Assembly (NCBI GenBank): GCA_016708875.1
Contig: JADJFA010000010.1
Coordinates: forward strand, 62,001-126,000
DNA length: 64,000 nucleotides
From: Lewinellaceae bacterium
Lineage (GTDB): Bacteria; Bacteroidota; Bacteroidia; Chitinophagales; Saprospiraceae
Reading direction: 5' to 3'
Shown: piece by piece, positions 30,319 to 40,568 of the stretch
Position numbering within the stretch: position 1 is the first letter of the stretch
How the letters are laid out: the number at the start of each line of letters is the position of its first letter
The notes under the pieces: model-generated
The model's input: only the letters and a program-made list of their open reading frames with translations
Databases searched by the model: none
What the model was told of the DNA's origin: nothing
Program-made: the position numbers and the translations under genes

Positions 30319-31740
30319 ATGAAACTTGAGCAAATTTATACCGGCTGTCTGGCGCATGCCGCCTATTACCTCGAAAGCAATGGGGAAGCAGCCATTTTTG
30401 ACCCGCTTCGGGAAATAGAACCTTACCTCAACAGGGCAGCAAAAAGCAACGCAAAAATCAAGTATGTTTTTGAAACCCACTTCCACGCTGACTTTGTCAG
30501 CGGACATTTGGATTTGGCCAAAAAAACGGGTGCAAAAATAGTGTTTGGCCCTACCGCAAAACCCGGTTATGACGCCATCATAGCAGAAGACAACCAGGTT
30601 TTCAAGGTCGGCGATTACTCGGTGAAGGTGATCCACACGCCCGGCCACACCATGGAAAGCACAACGTATTTGCTCATAGACGAAAATGGAAAGGAGCATG
30701 GCATTATTTCCGGCGATACCTTGTTTATCGGAGATGTCGGTCGCCCCGATTTGGCGCAGCACGTCATTGCCGAACTGACTCAAGAAAAATTGGCTGGACA
30801 CTTGTACGACTCTCTCCGCAACAAGATAATGCCGCTCAGCGACGACCTTATTGTTTACCCAAACCATGGGGCGGGAAGTGCATGCGGGAAGAATATGAGC
30901 AAGGAAACTACTGATACTTTAGGGCATCAAAAACTGGTCAATTACGCGCTCAACCCAAAGCTAACAAAAGAGCAATTTATCAAAGAAATTCTGACTGGCT
31001 TGACCACGCCTCCGGGTTATTTCCCGCAAAATGTGCTGATGAACATCAAAGGCTACGAAAGTTTTGACGACGTGATGAAACGCGGCACTCAGGCGCTTTC
31101 TCCACGTGCGTTCGACGCAGCGGCCAACGAGACCGAAGCACTTGTGCTCGACACCCGTGAAGCACAGAAATTCTCGGAAGGCTTTGTCCCCAACTCCATC
31201 AATATTGGCATTGACGGCAACTTCGCCCCATGGGTGGGCGCCCTGATTCCCGACATCAAGCAACAAATCCTGCTCGTTACCGATCCGGGGCGTGAAGAAG
31301 AAGTGGTGACCCGCATGGCACGCGTTGGCTACGACTACTGCATTGGCTACCTCGACGGCGGCTTTGATGCCTGGAAAAACGCAGGGAAAGAAGTGGACAC
31401 CATCAAGCGTGTCTCAGCGGAACAATTGGCGGACATAATGAAAGCCAATCCGAACGCACCCGTATTCGATGTGCGCAAGCAAAGTGAATACCTCAGTGAG
31501 CACGTGGAAGGAGTCGAAAACGCCCCGCTGGATGTTATCAACGAATCCATGCAGAGCATTCCGAAAAACGAGACCGTTTATATCCACTGCGCAGCCGGCT
31601 ACCGTTCCATGATTTTTGCCAGCATTCTGCGGGCGCGTGGCTACGATAATCTGGTAGACGTGGTTGGTGGTTTCAAAGCAATAAAGGACAGTGCAAAATT
31701 CAAGGTGTCGGACTATGTGTGTCCTACGACCTTGTTGTAA
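30319..31740 (+). CDS. Metallo-beta-lactamase-fold persulfide dioxygenase-like protein fused to two rhodanese domains, second copy
   Basis: 473 residues. The architecture matches the preceding gene but the sequence is well diverged, so this is an old paralog. MBL ligands: THFHADF (His54, His56, Asp58), HTPGH (His106, His110), GDTLFIGDVGRPD, PNHGAGSACGK. The first rhodanese domain (about 270-350) again lacks a catalytic Cys (ILLVTDPGREEE). The second has Cys424 in YIHCAAGYRS, a canonical CxxGxR loop. The two fusions may differ in acceptor (glutathione-like thiol versus sulfite or coenzyme A persulfide), which cannot be read from sequence. The next gene, 121 bp downstream, encodes a stand-alone rhodanese and may be co-transcribed. 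Confidence 0.92.
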   Translation: MKLEQIYTGCLAHAAYYLESNGEAAIFDPLREIEPYLNRAAKSNAKIKYVFETHFHADFVSGHLDLAKKTGAKIVFGPTAKPGYDAIIAEDNQVFKVGDYSVKVIHTPGHTMESTTYLLIDENGKEHGIISGDTLFIGDVGRPDLAQHVIAELTQEKLAGHLYDSLRNKIMPLSDDLIVYPNHGAGSACGKNMSKETTDTLGHQKLVNYALNPKLTKEQFIKEILTGLTTPPGYFPQNVLMNIKGYESFDDVMKRGTQALSPRAFDAAANETEALVLDTREAQKFSEGFVPNSINIGIDGNFAPWVGALIPDIKQQILLVTDPGREEEVVTRMARVGYDYCIGYLDGGFDAWKNAGKEVDTIKRVSAEQLADIMKANPNAPVFDVRKQSEYLSEHVEGVENAPLDVINESMQSIPKNETVYIHCAAGYRSMIFASILRARGYDNLVDVVGGFKAIKDSAKFKVSDYVCPTTLL

Positions 31741-31860
31741 GAACCATCATCCTCCAAAGGCGCAAGAATTGGTTTCAAATACTTGGGGCTCTGCGAGGTG
31801 GTTTAAAAAACTACGAGTTAAGAGAAAACCTCACATTTCACAATACAAAAAACAAAAACA

Positions 31861-32250
31861 ATGGCTTGGAATTCATTTTTGAAAAACCTGATCGGTGGCG
31901 AAACAAACACCGATGTCGCTGAAAACGACCTGGCGCCAAACAGCGGCGCAGCCCGCAACGAAAACCTTTCGGGGCGGGCATTTAAAAAACAACTGGAAGA
32001 AGCCGAAAAGGCTGTTTTGCTGGATGTTCGCACTGCCGGTGAATTTTCCAGCGGCACCATCCCAGGTTCCAAAAACATAGACTTTCTTTCACCTACTTTT
32101 GGGAAGAAAGTAGAACAATTGGACAAAGACGCCACTTATTTCCTGTTCTGCCGTAGCGGAAACCGCAGCGGTCAGGCGTGTAAGATGATGCACAAAATGG
32201 GTTTTGATGTGCGGAACCTGTCCGGGAGGGATTGGAGATTTTCGGCGTGA
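31861..32250 (+). CDS. Single-domain rhodanese sulfurtransferase
   Basis: 129 residues as read. A 35-residue N-terminal extension is followed by a rhodanese domain with LLDVRTAGEFSSGTIPGSKNID, FLSPTF and the active loop FLFCRSGNRSG (Cys97). The C-terminus reads NLSGRDWRFSA, where the family has NLSGGI plus a short helix. Removing one G from the GGG run at 32223-32225 would give NLSGGIGDF, so the end is probably frame-shifted. There is no signal peptide, so it is cytosolic. It has no operator of its own and probably belongs to the transcript from 30276. It moves sulfane sulfur to or from the MBL-rhodanese enzymes. Confidence 0.88.
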   Translation: MAWNSFLKNLIGGETNTDVAENDLAPNSGAARNENLSGRAFKKQLEEAEKAVLLDVRTAGEFSSGTIPGSKNIDFLSPTFGKKVEQLDKDATYFLFCRSGNRSGQACKMMHKMGFDVRNLSGRDWRFSA

Positions 32251-32361
32251 AATACAAAAGGCACTTAAAAAGAGCACAAAAGTAGCACGATATGGTCTTT
32301 TGGGTCCTTGTTTTTGCTAGGTTAAATTACGATACGTTCAAAATCCTGAAGGGATTTAGTT

Positions 32362-33549
32362 ATGAACAACTCAATTTCTTCCCTGATCGCCATTGTCCTG
32401 TTGCAAGGTGCTACCCAATGCAGCACTCAATCCGTCGCTCCAATCACGGGAACAATCATCCTGACGGAGGGCTGGAAACCCGTTGTGTACCTCATACAGC
32501 CCCGCAACTTTCTGGAAATTGCTTCCAATTACAGCGGCTTGGTCGTGGATTCTGCGGTAATCGGTTCTGATGGAAAATTCGCTTTTACAAAAGTCCCACA
32601 GACCGAAGGGAAGGCACTTTTTCAACTTTGTATTCAAAAAAACGCAAACCGGTTCCCTAATCAATTATTGGACGATAATCCCTTGGTTTCCAATTATATG
32701 CCCGTAGTGTTGCAAAAAGGGTGAACGGCTTAATATCACTACAGAAGCCAGGCGTTTTCAGGCAACATTTTCCATTCAAAAACCTTCAGCGGAGAACCTT
32801 GCGTTGCTTCAATTGCGCGACATACGTCACAAAGCTTATCAACAAGAGCAGCAATGGTTAAACGCCGAAAACACAGTGGACGAAAATGCCTTGCTCGAAC
32901 ACGAAGACGCAGTGCTCCGATTCAGAACCCCCTTGATGACCTTTGCCGATTCGAGTGCGTATTTCTGGTCGGCATTGTTAGCAACACGATGGGTCAGCCC
33001 CGAAAGCGACTTTGAACGCGTACCTGAGTTTATGTTCCGTCAATGCGAAAAATGGCGTGCAAAAGTGGGTGAAAATCAATGGACTGTTCAGTTATGCCAA
33101 GCCGGAAACCGGGAAAAACTGCCAGTATTGACAGGGGATGTAATTCCAGATTTCCCACTTCCAATGTTGACAGGAGATACGATTCAATTGCAAACTCTGT
33201 TGGGCAGCCGGCTCACCATTTTAGATATTTGGGCTTCCTGGTGTGCTCCTTGCCGCCGCGAAAACCGGGAAGTGTTGTCACCGCTCTGGGGGAGTACAAG
33301 GACCGAGGGCTTCAAATTTTTGGTTATTCCATTGACAGCAGCCCGGCAGCCTGGAAAGCAGCCATTGCCAAAGACATGGCCACCTGGCCCCATGCTTCTC
33401 ACCTCAGCGGAGATGCAACCCCTTTCCTCGAAACCTTGCGGATCACCACCATTCCAGCCAATTTTATCCTGGATGCAAAAGGGAAAGTCCTGGCAAAAAA
33501 CCTGCACGGCGAGGCTCTGAAAACTTTTGTAGAGGGATATTTGAAGTGA
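32362..33549 (+). CDS. TlpA-family thioredoxin-like protein with DUF4369-type N-terminus, two frameshifts
   Basis: About 395 residues. The N-terminus is a lipoprotein-like signal (LLQGATQC, Cys about 20) followed by a beta-rich DUF4369-like domain (GTIILTEGWKPVVYL). The C-terminal thioredoxin fold has LDIWASWCAPCRREN (redox CxxC), ends FILDAKGKVLAKNL and is of the TlpA/ResA type, a periplasmic thiol-disulfide reductase. The frame changes at 32718 (GGG; one G fewer restores QKGERLNITTEA) and near 33285. It sits at the end of the sulfur genes but has no recognisable operator. A second TlpA lies at 54376-55579. Confidence 0.85.
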
Positions 33550-33591
33550 GTCTGCGGTTTTTTAATCCACTCGCCCTCCAACTTGCCCCGT

Positions 33592-36175
33592 TCAGCTTGT
33601 CACTTTCAACTTGCCCCTTTTCTCCATCCAACCCCGCACCAGTTTCTCCATTTCCACTGCATGAAACACGATCAGCGAAACCAGAATACAGCCTCCAAGT
33701 TCAAGTAGCGTAAGCGACTGGGTTGAAAAAATATCTTGTAAAAACGGGACATAGAGTAAGGCCATTTGAAGGCCGAACGTCAGCAAAACAGGCCCAATCA
33801 ACGGCAAATTGCTAAAAATGCCCTGCCGAAACAGAAAAAATGCTCGCTGCGAATGGCCATGACGTGCCCCATTTGGCTAAAACAAAGGATGGTAAAAACA
33901 TAGGTCTGCCACTTGGGATCATTGTTGTGAATGGCCCATGCTTGTACGCTCAGACAAACAGCCCCATCAATAAACCCACCCAGAGAATGTGCCAGCCCAT
34001 GCCGTGAGCAAATATGTTTTCGTTTGGTGCACGAGGCGGCAATTTCATGACGTTTTTTTCGGCTGGCTCGTTCGCCAGTGCCAGTCCCGGCAAACCATCC
34101 GTCACTAGGTTGATCCAAAGAATATGTATGGGCAACAACGGAATGGGAAGCCCTACGAGCGGCGCCAGGAAAATCGTCCAGATTTCACCACTATTGCCAG
34201 TCAGGGCGTATTTGATAAACTTTCGAATGTTGGCAAAAATGCGCCGCCCTTCTTTACCGCTTTAATAATAGTGGCAAAGTTGTCATCTAACAGAATCATG
34301 TGCGCGGCTTCTTTGGAAACATCTGTTCCAGTGATGCCCATGGCCACGCCGATGTTTGCCCGACGAGTGCGCGGGGGCGTCGTTTACACCATCGCCGGTC
34401 ATGGCCACAAATTGGTCTTTCAGCTGTAGCGACTTTACGATTTGAAGTTTTTGCTCCGGCGATACCCGCGCGTACACTTTGATTCGTTCGATCTCTTCTA
34501 AAAATTCGTGCTCCGGCATTTTCAGCAGTTCCGCGCCCGTGACCACCTTATCCGTCGGGTGACTCAAAATGCCAATTTTTTGGGCGATGGAAGCAGCCGT
34601 CACTGGATGGTCGCCAGTAATCATTACGGGCACAATCCCCGCAGCCTGGCAATCCTGGATGGCTTTTGTGGCCTCTTTGCGGAGCGGGTCCATCATTCCA
34701 GCCAGTCCACAGCATTGCAATTTTGTTTCAAGGGTAGAAATATTGAGTTCTGAAGGCAGTACATCCACCACCCTGCAGCCGTAAGCGAGTACCCTAAGAC
34801 CGTTTTCTCCCATTTTTTCGCCTGCGGCAATCATAGCCGCCTCATCTGTATCTTCACAGGCTTTCAGCACAGATTCCAGCGCTCCCTTAGTGATAATTAA
34901 AAACTGCTTTTCATTCCAGCGATGCACGGTGGTCATCATTTTTCGTGTGGCATCGAAGGGCAGTTCTCCGGTCCTTTTGTATTCCCCGGTTTTGAGTGGG
35001 CCGCGTTTTTCTTCTCCAAATACTGCCAATGCCACTTCGGTGGATTCACCTGTTGGTTTACCAGCCTCGTTCTTTTTTACGTTGTGGTTGAGCGACATGC
35101 AAAGCAGCAAGGCCTCCTCCGCAGAAAGAGACAAACCAGTTGGCGGTGTTTCAGGCGTCCATGTTTCGGTGACGGTCATCCGGTTTTGGGTGAGCGTCCC
35201 GGTCTTGTCAGTACAGATATAAGTGACGGACCCCAGGGTTTCGACGGCGGGAGTTTGCGGATGAGGACATTTTGCGTGCCAAACGCGCAGCACCCATCGC
35301 GAGGGCAATGGTCACGACGGCTGGCAGGGCTTCGGGGATCGCTGCGACGGCCAGAGAAATGGCTGTCAGCAACATACGGATTGGCTCTTCGCCTCGGATC
35401 AAACCTATAATATAGACCACCACGCAAATGGCCAAAACGGCAAGCGATAGTTTTTTACCAAAATCAGCCAGTCTTTTCTGAAGCGGGGTATGTGATTCAT
35501 CTTCCTGCAACATTTCAGCGATACGACCGAGTTCAGTTTTCATGCCCGTTGCAACCACCACCCCATGCCCCCCTGCCGGCTGTTGCAAGGGTGCCTTTGT
35601 AGGCCATGTTCGTGCGGTCGCCAATCGGCAAATGCTCGCCTTTCAAGCCCTCTGTCTGCTTTTCAACTGCATTGGATTCGCCCGTCAGAGATGCCTCTTC
35701 AATATGTAAGGAATGGGATTTGAGCAGTCTGATATCGGCGGGCACCATGTTGCCGGCTTCGAGCGTCACCACATCACCGGGCACCAGGGTGTTTGCGTTG
35801 ATTTGAACGGGGGTTCCTCCTCGCAGCACCGTCGCGGAAGGGACCGCCATTTTTTCAAGGCTCCATGGCCTTTTCCGCCCGGTATTCCTGCACGAAACCG
35901 ATGACGGCATTCAGCAATACAATGATCAGGATAACAATGGTGTCTGTTAGATCGCCTACCAGCCCAGATACGATTGCGCCGCGATCAGGATCAAGATCAT
36001 TACGTCTTTGAATTGCAGCAAGAACAGGAGCCAAAGTGGCTTTTTCTTTTTTTCCTGCAATTCATTGGGGCCATGTTCAATAAGGCGTTTTTCTGCTTGG
36101 GCGGCGGACAGTCCGTCGGGATGGCTATCGGTTTTTCTGATAACTTCTTCTGAATCAATAAGTGCGCCAATTCAT
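33592..36175 (-). CDS. P-type cation-transporting ATPase (Ca2+/PMCA-like), many frameshifts
   Basis: About 860 residues if frames are restored. N-terminal cation-ATPase domain (HPDGLSAAQAEKRLIEHGPNELQ), first membrane pair, actuator domain with SLTGES (35660-35700 region), membrane segment with AIPEALPAVV, then the phosphorylation motif CTDKTGTLTQN (Asp at about 35208). The nucleotide-binding domain has KGALE, and the hinge is MTGDGVNDAPA; C-terminal membrane helices follow. The PEAL motif and domain order indicate a type II ATPase pumping Ca2+ or a similar cation. Frames change at least six times (near 36160, 35950, 35845, 35580, 35260, 34370, 34120 and 33810), more than in any other gene here, so this could be a decayed gene rather than only sequencing error. 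Confidence 0.8.
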
Positions 36176-36290
36176 AAAAGTATTCACCAGCCTCACAAAG
36201 TTTCTGTTTCGTCAGGATACACAGCCGACGAAGTTACACTAAGAAAGTTGGATACAGGAAATTCTTTATCAGCAGCATCGTCACAGTCTG

Positions 36291-37903
36291 CTATTCCGAA
36301 TCACCGTTTTCACCGTTGCCTTTTCCGTTCTCTGTTTCCAACGTCACGAGGTAAGCGTTCCCGATTGCTAATTTGCTCAATTTCCGCGTAACGATGTTCT
36401 CTCCAGGAAACAAGCCTTTCAGTTCTTCCCGTTCTATGATTTTGCCGTTCATGTCCGAAATACTCAACCAAACCCGCGTGACTTTTGGTAATTGGAATTT
36501 GACGCCAAACACGCCGTTGTTCGGGTTTGGAAATACCTGCACCCGTAATGTCCCGGTGCTCTGGGTATTCAATTCATGCGCGGCGGATGCACCATCTTTA
36601 GTGACAAAAACTTTGTAAATCTGACTGCTGGCACTGCTTTCTGTACCTGTATTGATCCAAAAAACATTGGCTGCCGAACTGGCAATGCCCCCATAGATGT
36701 AGCCAACCAGTGTCTTATCGGCGGGGAGTTCATCCAGTTTGATTACCTCATTGGCATAGGTTGGAAGGGTTTCCAGCGGAATAAATTCTGAGCTGGCGCC
36801 CAGCAAATCGGGCATTTCTATCGGCAATTTGTATTCCGCCATGACCCCGTTTGCATTGCGCGTCACACGGGCAATGGTCTTCACAAAAGGCACATTGTTG
36901 TCCTGCACCAGAATGCCAAGGCTGTCATAAAACTGCGCGATACCGCCAAAAAAGACCGTGTGCATCTCATTGGCACTGGCCGAATAGAGCGGCAAAAAGG
37001 CGCAGTGGTAATGGTTGTAATGCTGTGAAAACGCATTGTTGGCTGCATAGCCACTGCTGTCAATGTTTACACAATTGAGGTAAGGGAGGTCTACTGTTTT
37101 TTGAAAAACGCCGGAGAATGCCGTTGCGCCCTCCTGCCCGTTCGGCATAATTTGCGGGGCAACATTGTAATCCCGCCGATGCAGCTGGTCGGTGTCCGTA
37201 ATGGAAGGCAAATAATTCACAGTCAAGGTATTGCCATCATCATTGATCTTAAATTTTCGGATTTGATCGGTATATTCCTGCACAAATCCTGGACCATGCG
37301 TGGGTCCCATTGGGTTGTACCTGCCTTCAAATCGTTGGCCACCGACCAAATAATAGGTGTCGTATATTTTGGACAAATGCCCCCCGGTAACTGCAAGTTG
37401 TGCATCTGTAATTTGACGGAAAGACCCAGTGAAAGAGGCGCCATTGACAATCGCCGAAATCACAGCAGGCACCTCCACAGCAGTTAACTTATTGTAAGTA
37501 ATATGATCGCCAGCGGTATTGCTGTATCCATACCCACCAAGGAGGTACAGAAAATCCCCTTCTTGAATAAATTCCATATTGGTGGAACTCAATTGCTCCT
37601 GCATGGCCACGGGCAGAGCGGCCAAGGGGGCTGACCACTTTTGCAGCGTTTTTGGGTCAATTACAATGAGTTGGTTGTTATGTCCGGCAATATCAAATGT
37701 CGCAAAAGGCTGCCGGCGGTGCAATCCATCGAGTCGCCCTCCGATGATCAACCATTTCCCTTCGTGCTGACCGTATGCATAAGATTGTAGTCCGCCTACA
37801 TTGGGAATGTTCAGCGGCTCAAGTTGTATGTTGAATGGACTGGATTGGGCAGACAATTGCAGCGCAAAACCGCTGAAAACCAGGTAATACAAAGTTATTT
37901 CAT
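36291..37903 (-). CDS. Secreted Kelch/beta-propeller-like protein with T9SS sorting domain
   Basis: About 537 residues. The best start is ATG at 37903: adding one A to the following AAA run gives MKITLYYLVFSG...LSAQ, a standard signal peptide; the ATG-less upstream extension is unlikely. Repeats with GKWLIIGGRLDGL, FLYLLGGYGYS, YYLVGGQRFEG and VFFGGIAQFYD suggest a six-bladed Kelch propeller. The C-terminus is a T9SS domain (VFPNPNNGVFGVKFQLP, ISDMNGKII). Function unknown. A Crp/Fnr-type operator 65-80 bp upstream places this secreted protein in the sulfur regulon, which is unexpected. Confidence 0.82.
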
Positions 37904-37941
37904 GATGAAATTTGAATTGGCTGATTAATAAAATCAAGGCA

Positions 37942-37987
37942 TAAAATTACCCCTGAATCGAGGGTGATTCCGTGATATAAGTCACGG
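37942..37987 (-). promoter_or_regulatory. Crp/Fnr-type operator and promoter for the Kelch-like gene
   Basis: Palindrome CCGTGATATAAGTCACGG at 37970-37987. On the minus strand a -7-like TAATTTTA (37942-37949) lies with TTTA centred 35 bp from the operator centre. It matches the consensus less well than the others. Site 4 of 7 in map order. Confidence 0.6.
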
Positions 37988-38010
37988 GGCTACACGCATT
38001 TATTACTGAA

Positions 38011-38268
38011 CTAAAATGCAATAAGCGTCCGTGGCGGGATTTCGGTATATTCCGATGCGCCGAGTCGGTGCTCAACCCCATCCACCAATTGTTTATAAAC
38101 CACCACACCTTCCAATACCAACAGCATGGCGGGAACGGGACTTTTATGTTCTTTAATGACCTCACCCTTAAGCAGGTGAATGGCGGTCAAACGACCATTT
38201 TGGGCTTTAAAAAGAGGGCGGAAAACAGGTCCCGGCTTTTCGGATGTGAGCAATTCTGATAATTTCAT
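38011..38268 (-). CDS. Small cupin-domain protein
   Basis: 85 residues. The pattern GRLTAIHLLKGEVIKEHKSPVPAMLLVLEGVVVY is a compact cupin barrel: the His of KEHKSP and the glycine turn LEG are conserved, and PPRTLIAF is cut short relative to typical 100-residue cupins (a PxxxHa metal His is absent). The start ATG at 38268 overlaps the end of the preceding lipoprotein gene by about 60 bp, so translation may be coupled, or a frameshift distorts the junction. Function unknown; small cupins near redox regulators often bind metals or small ligands. Confidence 0.7.
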   Translation of the reverse strand: MKLSELLTSEKPGPVFRPLFKAQNGRLTAIHLLKGEVIKEHKSPVPAMLLVLEGVVVYKQLVDGVEHRLGASEYTEIPPRTLIAF

Positions 38269-38672
38269 TGGAAAAGGTTTGATAATCAGTGAGATGTTGT
38301 TTCAGTTGGCCAATGGCAGCTTCGCTTTCGCCCGCAGTTTCGCTTTCTATTTTTTCAAACAGCGCTTTCATCGGCAACAGGTAATTGTGCAGTTGATCGT
38401 GCGCAGGGCCTTTCATCGTACATTGTTTAAAAATATCCTGAAAAGCAGTTTCTAATTCTGCCCGCATGGCTTTTCGGCTGGCGACTTCGGCTGTTTGACC
38501 CTCGTATTTTAACAGAATAGCCTGCATATCAGCGATGCCGCTGGTTTTCGGGATTGGCGATCCAGCGTTTGCCGTTGTCCAACTGAATGGCCTCTGCTTT
38601 TCCGTGATGATCGCCAGTGCAGGCTTGAAAGAATGGAAGAGAAAGCAGCGTGAAAAAAAGTATGTATTTCAT
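38207..38672 (-). CDS. Small lipoprotein of unknown function, one frameshift
   Basis: About 150 residues. The ATG at 38672 begins MKYILFFTLLSL and a lipobox-like FFQAC (Cys about 17) followed by TGDHHGKAEAIQLDNGKRW. The frame changes near 38556 (AAAA; one A fewer restores NPETSGIADMQAILLKYEG). The rest is an all-helical domain (AELETAFQDIFKQCTMKGPAHDQLHNYLLPM) with a Cys and several His, reminiscent of cytochrome c'-like or haemerythrin-like bundles, although no CxxCH is present. It sits between the TetR regulator and the cupin gene, all on the minus strand with short gaps. Confidence 0.65.
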
Positions 38673-38677
38673 AGAAA

Positions 38678-39265
38678 TTATCTTGTTGAAATGAGTGAAA
38701 TTAGATTTTCAATGTGTTGATTTTCAGCAGTTTTTACGTCAAATTTAAAATTTTCCAACCTCCATTGAAGCATAAGCAATCGAAACGAACCCATAAGAAT
38801 ATGGGTCAATTCTTCCGCCGGGATGAGTGCTATAAAAACCTTGTTTTTTTGCCCATCCTCAATAATGCGCAATACTGAACTGCGCATAAGAAACATAATT
38901 CGGAGCATGCTTTCTTTGATCGCAGTACTATAGGTTAGTAAACCATCCGAAAAGATCGCCACCAAAAAATGTGGATGTTCGGCAAGATATTCCAGCTGAC
39001 TTCCAAACAAGCGACGCAGGCGCTCCTCAGGCGCAACTTCTGTCATCGCAGCAATGGGCGGTAAACGTTTCTCCATATTGGCATACAGATATTGCAATAA
39101 GGCAGCGAGGATTTCTTCCTTGCTAGCATAATGCCGATACAATGCCGACTCCGTAAAACCGACTCGTTTGGCCAGGCTTTTAGTCGTCAAGCCGCCAACG
39201 CCCTCCTCATACAGGATGGCGCCAGCGGCTTCGAGTATTTCTAACTGACGGGGTTTGAGTTCCAT
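38678..39265 (-). CDS. TetR/AcrR family transcriptional regulator
   Basis: 195 residues from ATG at 39265 (MELKPRQLEI); a GTG three codons earlier is possible. The N-terminal helix-turn-helix is QLEILEAAGAILYEEGVGGLTTKSLAKRVGFTESALYRHYASKEEI, a textbook TetR domain. The C-terminal ligand-binding helical domain (about 60-195) has no recognisable ligand signature. The gene follows the peroxiredoxin gene by about 20 bp after frame correction and precedes a lipoprotein and a cupin gene, so it may control this small cluster. Confidence 0.9.
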   Translation of the reverse strand: MELKPRQLEILEAAGAILYEEGVGGLTTKSLAKRVGFTESALYRHYASKEEILAALLQYLYANMEKRLPPIAAMTEVAPEERLRRLFGSQLEYLAEHPHFLVAIFSDGLLTYSTAIKESMLRIMFLMRSSVLRIIEDGQKNKVFIALIPAEELTHILMGSFRLLMLQWRLENFKFDVKTAENQHIENLISLISTR

Positions 39266-39285
39266 TGCAGGCACACTTTAATGCG

Positions 39286-39992
39286 TTACGTGGCGGGTTT
39301 TTCACCTGTTCCAGGGATAGTTTTTTGGTGCAGAAAAACCAATCGTAACATTTTACGCTTCCATCTTTAATATCCATGCGCTCTTGAGCAACACCACATG
39401 AACCCGCTGTAGGAACGATTACATCATCTCCTGGCTCCCAGTTTGCAGGCGTAGCAATACTGTAAGCATCCGCCGTTTGCAGGGCAATAATGACCCTTTT
39501 CAATTCATCAAAATTTCTTCCCAATGAAAGCGGATAATAAATCATCGCTCTGATGACGCCTTTTGGATCAATAAAAAACACGGCACGCACGGCTTTGGTA
39601 CTGCTCTCGCCGGGCTGTATCATGCCGTACTTTTTTGCCACGTTCATCGTGATGTCTTCTATCAGCGGAAAGGTGACTTCAATATTTTTCATTCCGTTGA
39701 ATTCTATTTTCTCCTTGATCGTGCGCAGCCAGGCGATGTGGCTGTAAAGCCCATCAATGGACAAGCCGACCAACTGGGTATTTAAAGATGCAAACTCATC
39801 TTGCATACTGGCAAACGTCATAAACTCTGAGGTACACACAGGGGTAAAATCAGCCGGGTGGCTGAATAAGATCACCCATTTTTCGGTATAATCTGATGGG
39901 AAGTTGATATTCCCTTGTGTGGTTATGGCTTCAAAACTGGGCGCCATGTCGCCTATGCGGGGCAGAAAACTGCCATTGTCTGTGGGTTCCAT
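39286..39992 (-). CDS. Peroxiredoxin (Prx6-type), frameshift at C-terminus
   Basis: About 235 residues. The AhpC/TSA fold has the peroxidatic Cys in the motif HPADFTPVCTSEF (Cys about 54), the downstream RAVFFIDPKGVIRAMIYYPLSLGRN block, and the C-terminal Prx6 region with GDDVIVPTAG and KCYDWFFCTKK. The uncorrected frame runs into the TetR gene. One extra A at the AAAA run near 39298 gives EQVKKPAT and a stop at 39286, leaving a clean 20-bp gap. It reduces hydroperoxides and possibly persulfides in the cytosol. It lies 10 bp after a small membrane-protein gene and near the sulfur regulon. Confidence 0.9.
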
Positions 39993-40001
39993 TGTAATTA
40001 T

Positions 40002-40412
40002 TTAAATTTTGATTTGTTTCATGTTTAAAAAAGAGAAGCCAAGCCAGATGACTGATATCGTCATTGCAATGGCGCCTATTAATACCAGGGCAGGCGGTAA
40101 TCCAAAATAGACTTCGGATAGAATTCCTATCGGCATCAACAAACCTGTCAAGGCCAGCCAGGAAATTGTCTTGGTATTTTTAAGTTTTACCTCAAAGTGT
40201 AGCAATAAATAGCCTATCAGGATATTTAAAAAGGCAAATAAATTGCCGTGGACGTGTGCCAATCTGGTCTCGAAGTGTTTGCCCGTGGAGTATGTATTGA
40301 TCCATTCTTCTTTGCCGGGAGCGAAATCCCGTAAATAGATAAGCAAGAATCCATAAGCCATAAAAAAACCCATGGTTAGGAATCCGATGGCGATGTTGTT
40401 TTTCCCGTTCAT
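40002..40412 (-). CDS. Four-helix membrane protein of unknown function
   Basis: 136 residues from ATG at 40412 (MNGKNNIAIG; another ATG is at 40418). Four predicted membrane helices (about 8-30, 53-71, 81-98, 103-128). Helix 2 is preceded by RLAHVHGNLFAFLN, with two His that could bind haem or metal. Longer upstream frames cross the promoter. It is the first gene of the minus-strand cluster with peroxiredoxin and TetR. A minus-strand -7 element TACCTTTG (40448-40455) lies about 36 bp upstream. Confidence 0.75.
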   Translation of the reverse strand: MNGKNNIAIGFLTMGFFMAYGFLLIYLRDFAPGKEEWINTYSTGKHFETRLAHVHGNLFAFLNILIGYLLLHFEVKLKNTKTISWLALTGLLMPIGILSEVYFGLPPALVLIGAIAMTISVIWLGFSFLNMKQIKI

Positions 40413-40447
40413 AATCATAAAATTTAAAGTGTGTGAATATTTACTCA

Positions 40448-40535
40448 CAAAGGTATGGGCTGGCTGGTTAAATTGCCCCTTCGTGCGCACGGTGACATAA
40501 GTCACGCCCCGCCCCCCTTCCCTCCCCGACCTTTG
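40448..40535. promoter_or_regulatory. Divergent promoter region with Crp/Fnr-type operator
   Basis: The operator GTGACATAAGTCAC (40492-40505) lies between two -7 elements: ACCTTTG on the plus strand (40529-40535, spacing 35 bp, for the porin gene) and TACCTTTG on the minus strand (40448-40455, spacing 49 bp, for the membrane protein/peroxiredoxin genes). The C-rich stretch between operator and plus-strand -7 may be missing one base. Site 5 of 7. Confidence 0.7.
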
Positions 40536-40568
40536 TGGCAGTATTCAAAGAAGATATTGCACCACAAT

